Source: Novosphingobium sp. SG707 (lineage in GTDB: Bacteria; Pseudomonadota; Alphaproteobacteria; Sphingomonadales; Sphingomonadaceae). Taken from it: 63,762 bases of DNA. This document shows positions 59,932 through 63,762 of this stretch, one piece after another (positions within the stretch are counted from its first letter, which is position 1; every line of letters starts with the position of its first letter). A program made the translations under genes and the position numbers. A model generated the notes under the pieces. It worked only from the letters and a program-made list of their open reading frames with translations, was not told where the DNA came from and made no database searches. Location: assembly GCF_012275515.1 (NCBI RefSeq), contig NZ_JAAZQL010000015.1, positions 1 through 63,762 on the forward strand, given 5' to 3'.

Positions 59932-60950
59932 CAGCGGCTCACTTTCACGATTGTTTTGCCGATATTGGCCCCGCCCATCATCCGCCCATAGGCCACCAGT
60001 ACGTTTTCAATGCCCTCGCTCTGGTCAAAGGGCATCGACAAGCGTCCCTCGCGCGCCCAATCGCGCAAGACCGCCGGAAAGACCCCGCCCGCCGCCAGCA
60101 CATCGGGGATGAAAAACCCTTCGATGCGCAAGCGCCGCATCAACACCTGATCAAACCGCGCCGGGCCGGGCAGGGGCGCTCCGTCATAGCCCGCCACCAT
60201 GCCGCACACGGCCACCCGCCCATAATGCGCCATATTGGGCAAGACCGCGTCGAGCAGCGCCCCGCCCACATTGTCGAAATAGGCATGGACCCCGCCCTCG
60301 ATCCGGGCCAGCGCGGCCGAGACATCCTGCGCCCGGTAATCAATGGCAAGGTCGACCCCGATCACCTCGGTCAAATAGCGGCATTTATCCGGCCCGCCCG
60401 CAATCCCCACCACATGCGCGCCCAGATTGCGGCCGATCTGGCACGCCATCACCCCGGTCGCCCCCGCCGCCGCCGACACGGCCAGCCATTGCCCCGCGCC
60501 CACCCCGGCGACATCGCAAACGCCGATATGCGCGGTCCAGGCGTTCAAGCCCGCCACGCCAAAGGGATCGCGCGGGTCGGCCAATGGCCCCTCGATACGC
60601 TCCAGCCCGGCGAGTGCAGGCACGACCACCGCCAGTTCGGCCCATTGGCCAAAGCCGCGCACCAGATCGCCGACCGCAAAGCCGGAGGCGCGGCTCTCGC
60701 ACACCCGCCCCAGCACCAGCCCCACCATCCGCGACCCCAGCGCCAGCGGCGGCTGATAGCCATCGGTGCGGCCTGTCATCCACATCCGCGTGCCCGCGTC
60801 CATCGAGAGATAGTCCACCGCAATCCGTACCTCGCCATCGGTCAAAGGGGCGGGCGTTTCGGTCTGCAGCGAGAGGGCGGCGGCAAAATCCTGTCCGACC
60901 GGATGCGCGTCGAGCCGCCAATAGCGGTTGCGCGTGATGGCGGCGCTCAC
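59931..60950 (-). CDS. MDR-family NADP-dependent oxidoreductase (PTGR/CurA-like)
   Basis: 339 residues from a GTG at 60950 (VSAAITRNRYWRL) that overlaps the SnoaL gene stop as GTGA. VDYLSMDAGTRMWM, LALGSRMVGLVLGRV, VSAAAGATGVMACQIGRNLG, HAYFDNVGGALLD. A relative of the MDR at 54825. Probably an enoyl or enone reductase. Confidence 0.9.
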   Translation of the reverse strand: MSAAITRNRYWRLDAHPVGQDFAAALSLQTETPAPLTDGEVRIAVDYLSMDAGTRMWMTGRTDGYQPPLALGSRMVGLVLGRVCESRASGFAVGDLVRGFGQWAELAVVVPALAGLERIEGPLADPRDPFGVAGLNAWTAHIGVCDVAGVGAGQWLAVSAAAGATGVMACQIGRNLGAHVVGIAGGPDKCRYLTEVIGVDLAIDYRAQDVSAALARIEGGVHAYFDNVGGALLDAVLPNMAHYGRVAVCGMVAGYDGAPLPGPARFDQVLMRRLRIEGFFIPDVLAAGGVFPAVLRDWAREGRLSMPFDQSEGIENVLVAYGRMMGGANIGKTIVKVSR

Positions 60951-61375
60951 AGCCCTTTGGGGCCGATCTGGCGGTGGATGTTGCGAAAGGTCCGGCGGCT
61001 GAAATGCCAGCGCCCGTCGATCCTGACGCATTCATCCTCATATTGCCCCCGGTCGCGGTGGACGCCATCGGCCCAGTCATAGACCTCGGAGGTGTAGGAG
61101 CGCATGGTGGCGGTGTCGCCATCCACCGCGATGCTGGCCGGCCACGCCTCAAACATGATGCCGGGATAATGCTTCATCGCCTCGACCCACATGGCCACGA
61201 TGGCGTCGCGGCCATGGGTGGTGCCAATCTCAGGATAATCGGGCAGCGACCATTGCGCATCGGGCGCCCATGTCGCGCCCCATGCCTGCGCGTCGCAGCG
61301 CGTGACGGCATCGGCATAGGTTTCCAGCAATTCGCGCAGCGCAAGGCGGTCTTCGGCGGGGCCGGTAAAGGACAT
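60947..61375 (-). CDS. SnoaL/NTF2-like protein
   Basis: 142 residues (MSFTGPAEDRLALRELLETYADAVTRCDAQAW). NTF2-like cone with WSLPDYPEIGTTHGRDAIVAMW and WHFSRRTFRNI. First gene of the SnoaL-MDR-ThuA operon; upstream lies palindromic lux-box-like element 9. Possible isomerase, dehydratase or hydratase; activity unknown. Confidence 0.87.
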   Translation of the reverse strand: MSFTGPAEDRLALRELLETYADAVTRCDAQAWGATWAPDAQWSLPDYPEIGTTHGRDAIVAMWVEAMKHYPGIMFEAWPASIAVDGDTATMRSYTSEVYDWADGVHRDRGQYEDECVRIDGRWHFSRRTFRNIHRQIGPKGL

Positions 61376-61433
61376 GGATGCTCTCCCATTTCTGATTTTA
61401 TGGCGATGATAGAGCCTCGCGCCGCCCCGCGCG

Positions 61434-61451
61434 CCTAGCGCATTACATAGG
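61434..61451. promoter_or_regulatory. lux-box-like element 9 (best palindrome)
   Basis: CCTAGCGCATTACATAGG, a perfect CCTA-N10-TAGG dyad. Centre 67 bp upstream of the SnoaL start at 61375. Confidence 0.6.
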
Positions 61452-61477
61452 CATGGGCACAGGCAGAGAGTGGCGCC

Positions 61478-61831
61478 TTATGCTTCCACCGGCGTCTCAT
61501 CCATGCCCGGCGCGCGACCCGGCACCTCGACCTCGACCATGCCATCGACCACGCGCAGCGCAAATTGCCGCACCGCCGGATAGGCCCCGCCGATGCAGCG
61601 CCCGTCGGCCAGATCGAAGCGTGCGCCATGCAGCGGACACATGATCGCCCCGCGCCGGATACGCCCGGTCGAAAGGCGCGAGGCGGCATGGGTACAACGA
61701 TCGTTGATGGCCACCAATTCGCCCTCGCTGCGCGCCAGCAAAATTTGCCAACCGCCGACGGCATGGACGCTCATTTGTCCATCCTCAACGGCGGCTTCCG
61801 CGCCCAGCCGGTGCCAGACTTTATCGCTCAC
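61478..61831 (-). CDS. Rieske [2Fe-2S] ferredoxin
   Basis: 117 residues. Cluster ligands Cys46, His48, Cys65, His68 (RCTHAASRL ... CPLHGARF). Likely electron carrier for the three Rieske oxygenases in the island, which otherwise lack a ferredoxin here; no ferredoxin reductase is seen in the window. Follows the MDR gene after 20 bp in the same orientation. Confidence 0.92.
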   Translation of the reverse strand: MSDKVWHRLGAEAAVEDGQMSVHAVGGWQILLARSEGELVAINDRCTHAASRLSTGRIRRGAIMCPLHGARFDLADGRCIGGAYPAVRQFALRVVDGMVEVEVPGRAPGMDETPVEA

Positions 61832-61851
61832 TCGTGCTTTCCCTTTCCCGC

Positions 61852-62877
61852 TTATGCTATTTCCACCAGAGTCTTGCCGGTGGTTGTGCCCTGCATCAGG
61901 GCGATGAAGGCTTCTGGCAAGCGTTCAAAGCCATGATGGACATTTTCCAGCGGGCGAAGCTGGCCTACGTGGTGCAAACGGTCGAGCATGGCCTGCGCCT
62001 CGCCCAGCCGGTCGGCATGGTCATAGGTCAGAAAACCGCGCATGGTCAGCCGCTTGACCACCATCTGCCACAGATTCCGAACGCCGTAGGGATGGTCGGC
62101 GTCATTATATTGCGCGATCATGCCGCACAGCGCAATCCGCCCCTGTTCGCGCATGCGCGGCAGCACAAGGTCGAGCGTCGGCCCGCCGATATTGTCGAAA
62201 TAGACGTCGATCCCGCCGGGCGCCGCCGCATCCAGCGCGGCGCCAAGGTCGGACACCGCGCGATAGTCCACCACCGCATCCGCGCCCAGATCGCGCAGGA
62301 TCTGCGCCTTGTGCGCGCCGCCCGCCATGGCCACCACGCGGCATCCTGCCGCCTTGGCCAATTGCAGCGCGGTGCTGCCGGTCGCGCCCGCCGCCGCGCT
62401 GATCAGCACCGTCTCGCCCGCCTTGGCCGCGCCCACGGCAAACAGGCCCACCCACGCCGTCAGCCCCACCGGCCCCAGCGCCCCCATATAGGCGCGCAGC
62501 GGTACGCCCGGCGCGGGCGTCACCTGTTCCAGCCCCAGCGCGCCAGGCCCGATCACAAAATGATCCGACCATGTGCCGAACACTCGCACAAAGGCGCCTT
62601 CCGGCCAGTCGGGATGATGCGAAACGACAATCTGGCCCAGCGACATGCCATTGACCGGCGCGCCGATCGCCACCGGCGGCATATAAGAGGGCCGGTCATC
62701 GAGAAAGCCGCGAATCGCCGGGTCGACCGAGCCGACCAGCATCCGCACCAGCATTTGCCCTTGGCCCGGCTGGGGCATCGGGGTTTCGGACAAGGCAAAG
62801 CAATCGGCCTGCGGCACCCCGACGGGGCGGCGGCGCAGGATGATATGGCGGGCTGTGGCCGGCAGCGAAGAGGACAT
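61852..62877 (-). CDS. MDR-family NADP-dependent oxidoreductase (PTGR/CurA-like)
   Basis: 341 residues from the ATG at 62877. HIILRRRPVGVPQADCFAL, SVDPAIRGFLDDRPSYMPPVAIG, ISAAAGATGSTALQLAKAAG, DVYFDNIGGPTLD, IAQYND. Close in type to the MDR at 54825. First gene of the MDR-ferredoxin operon, with lux-box-like element 10 upstream; divergent from a SnoaL-like gene. Confidence 0.92.
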   Translation of the reverse strand: MSSSLPATARHIILRRRPVGVPQADCFALSETPMPQPGQGQMLVRMLVGSVDPAIRGFLDDRPSYMPPVAIGAPVNGMSLGQIVVSHHPDWPEGAFVRVFGTWSDHFVIGPGALGLEQVTPAPGVPLRAYMGALGPVGLTAWVGLFAVGAAKAGETVLISAAAGATGSTALQLAKAAGCRVVAMAGGAHKAQILRDLGADAVVDYRAVSDLGAALDAAAPGGIDVYFDNIGGPTLDLVLPRMREQGRIALCGMIAQYNDADHPYGVRNLWQMVVKRLTMRGFLTYDHADRLGEAQAMLDRLHHVGQLRPLENVHHGFERLPEAFIALMQGTTTGKTLVEIA

Positions 62878-62937
62878 GGTCAGGCATCCCGGTTGGTTTG
62901 TTGCCTCCTTGATAGGGCGCACGACGGGCTTGTCGCC

Positions 62938-62955
62938 TCTAGCCTTTTCGCTAGG
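62938..62955. promoter_or_regulatory. lux-box-like element 10
   Basis: TCTAGCCTTTTCGCTAGG, containing the perfect dyad CTAGC-N6-GCTAG. Centre is 69 bp from the MDR start at 62877 and 88 bp from the SnoaL start at 63035. Confidence 0.6.
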
Positions 62956-63034
62956 TGGTGGTTGGCGCGTCAGGGGCGATGATGGGGCCAGACAACAGGC
63001 CACAGATCAAAAGGCCACAGACAAGGATGCCGCC

Positions 63035-63436
63035 ATGACGCCCGACGAGATGATCGCCTTTGTTGATGAACTCTATGAACTGACCGGCACCGGCCAGTGG
63101 GAGGCGGCCGCCGAGCGTCTGACCGACGACTTTGTGGCGGTGGAGGCCGAAGGATTGCCGATGGCGGGGGCCTATCATGGCAAGAGCGGCCTGTATGATC
63201 TGTTCGTCAAGGTGATGGGCATGATGGATGTGGTGGCGATGGACCGAGTGGAAACCACCGCCGGGCGCGATCATGCGGTGACGATCCTGTCCCTGCGCTT
63301 TGCCGATCCGGCGCTCAAGCCCGCCGAATTATGCGAGGTTTTCCGCTTTCGCGATGGCAAATGTTGCCAGATCACGCCCTATTATTTCGATCCGGCCACG
63401 ATCCATGCCGCCGTCGCCGCCAAGGCGGCCACCTGA
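63035..63436 (+). CDS. SnoaL/NTF2-like protein
   Basis: 133 residues from the ATG at 63035 (MTPDEMIAFVDELYELTG). NTF2-like pattern: WEAAAERLTDDFVAVEAEGLPMAGAYHG, RDHAVTILSLRF, ELCEVFRFRDGKCCQITPYYFD. Third SnoaL-like protein of the island. Upstream of the thiolase gene in the same orientation (66 bp). Confidence 0.87.
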   Translation: MTPDEMIAFVDELYELTGTGQWEAAAERLTDDFVAVEAEGLPMAGAYHGKSGLYDLFVKVMGMMDVVAMDRVETTAGRDHAVTILSLRFADPALKPAELCEVFRFRDGKCCQITPYYFDPATIHAAVAAKAAT

Positions 63437-63502
63437 TCTTCTGAGCAGTTGCGGCAAGCCCGGCGCGCGGCCAGACGCCATGCGATATTCCCTATTCCCA
63501 TT

Positions 63503-63762
63503 ATGACAGGACAGACCGACGTGACCCAATCACCCGACATTTACATCGTCAGCGGCGTGCGCACCGCGATTGGCGATTTTGGCGGATCGCTGAAGGGCTT
63601 TGCCGCGGCCGATCTTGGCGGGCGAGTGATTGCCGAGGCGGTGGCGCGCTCTGGCCTGTCGCCGGCGGATGTCGAACATGTGGTGATGGGGCAGGTCATC
63701 CATACCAGCGCCAAGGATGCCTATCTGGCGCGCGTGGCAGCGCTCAATGCGGGGATCCCGCA
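63503..63762 (+). CDS. Acetyl-CoA acetyltransferase (thiolase), N-terminal part
   Basis: The frame begins at the ATG at 63503 and runs off the right edge. IYIVSGVRTAIGDFGGSLKG and VEHVVMGQVIHTS are the classic degradative/biosynthetic thiolase N-terminus (ThlA/PhaA/PaaJ type). Unlike the thiolase-like protein at 38990, this one looks like a normal thiolase, as needed to release acetyl-CoA at the end of beta-oxidation. Confidence 0.9.
   Translation, partial: MTGQTDVTQSPDIYIVSGVRTAIGDFGGSLKGFAAADLGGRVIAEAVARSGLSPADVEHVVMGQVIHTSAKDAYLARVAALNAGIP

Noticed and set aside
1..63762. CRISPR arrays, tRNA or rRNA genes, prophage and replication origin
   Set aside because: No regularly spaced repeats, tRNA-like cloverleaf, rRNA core sequence, phage structural genes or origin-type iterons were seen.

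Overview
The window is GC-rich and densely packed. Its gene content fits an alphaproteobacterium of the Sphingomonadaceae, probably Novosphingobium-like: NasS/NasT nitrate control, TonB receptors, a PQQ dehydrogenase, and many SDR, MDR and Rieske paralogues. No rRNA, tRNA or CRISPR was seen. The genus is an inference from gene content.

Region 1 (1-2.6 kb): the 3' end of a probable mannitol dehydrogenase/fructuronate reductase gene, a convergent LacI-type regulator and a secreted EF-hand protein. Region 2 (1.8-14.9 kb): a complete assimilatory nitrate locus. It holds cobA-nasA-nirD-nirB (ATGA-coupled, read leftward), an outer-membrane alginate-export-type porin, nasS, nasT, a PP2C phosphatase/Ser-Thr kinase fusion and a divergent NarK-type transporter. 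The leaders of nirB and of the porin gene each carry a hairpin with an A1/G4 hexaloop followed by an intrinsic terminator. This is the architecture expected for antitermination by the ANTAR protein NasT, and it ties the porin to nitrate uptake. Region 3 (14.9-23.2 kb): a TetR/pentapeptide/SRAP-like operon (the SRAP has lost its catalytic residues), a TonB receptor divergent from a small periplasmic protein and a di-haem peroxidase, an unknown gene, and a PQQ dehydrogenase with an inserted cytochrome c domain.

Region 4 (23.5-26.5 kb): nested insertion sequences. An IS5-family remnant is fused to a truncated IS110-group element, followed by an intact IS1111-like element with 11-bp subterminal inverted repeats and a possible bridge-RNA segment. 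To the right lie a gene cut to about 15-20 codons and an oxidoreductase gene with a one-base frameshift.

Region 5 (27.7 kb to the right edge): a large catabolic island running off the window. It has one intact FAD dehydrogenase of the KstD/fumarate-reductase type, a P450, three Rieske oxygenase alpha subunits plus a Rieske ferredoxin, eight SDRs, three intact MDRs, three acyl-CoA dehydrogenases, an APH-fold kinase, an acyl-CoA ligase, a thiolase-like/DUF35 pair, an E1alpha/E1beta/E2 2-oxoacid dehydrogenase set without E3, two ThuA-like proteins, three SnoaL-like proteins, a VOC protein, a TonB receptor and a LuxR-type regulator without LuxI. The set suggests uptake and oxidative breakdown of a polycyclic terpenoid- or steroid-like compound through CoA-linked side-chain and ring cleavage. 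The substrate is not determinable from sequence.

The most striking signal is a recurring 18-bp element, CCT(A/C)-N10-(C/T/G)AG, in essentially every promoter-bearing intergenic stretch of the island. It usually lies 45-100 bp upstream of start codons and is palindromic at its best copies. It has the geometry of a lux box (CT-N12-AG), and one copy sits in front of the island's own luxR-type gene. I infer one LuxR-solo regulon controlling the whole pathway.
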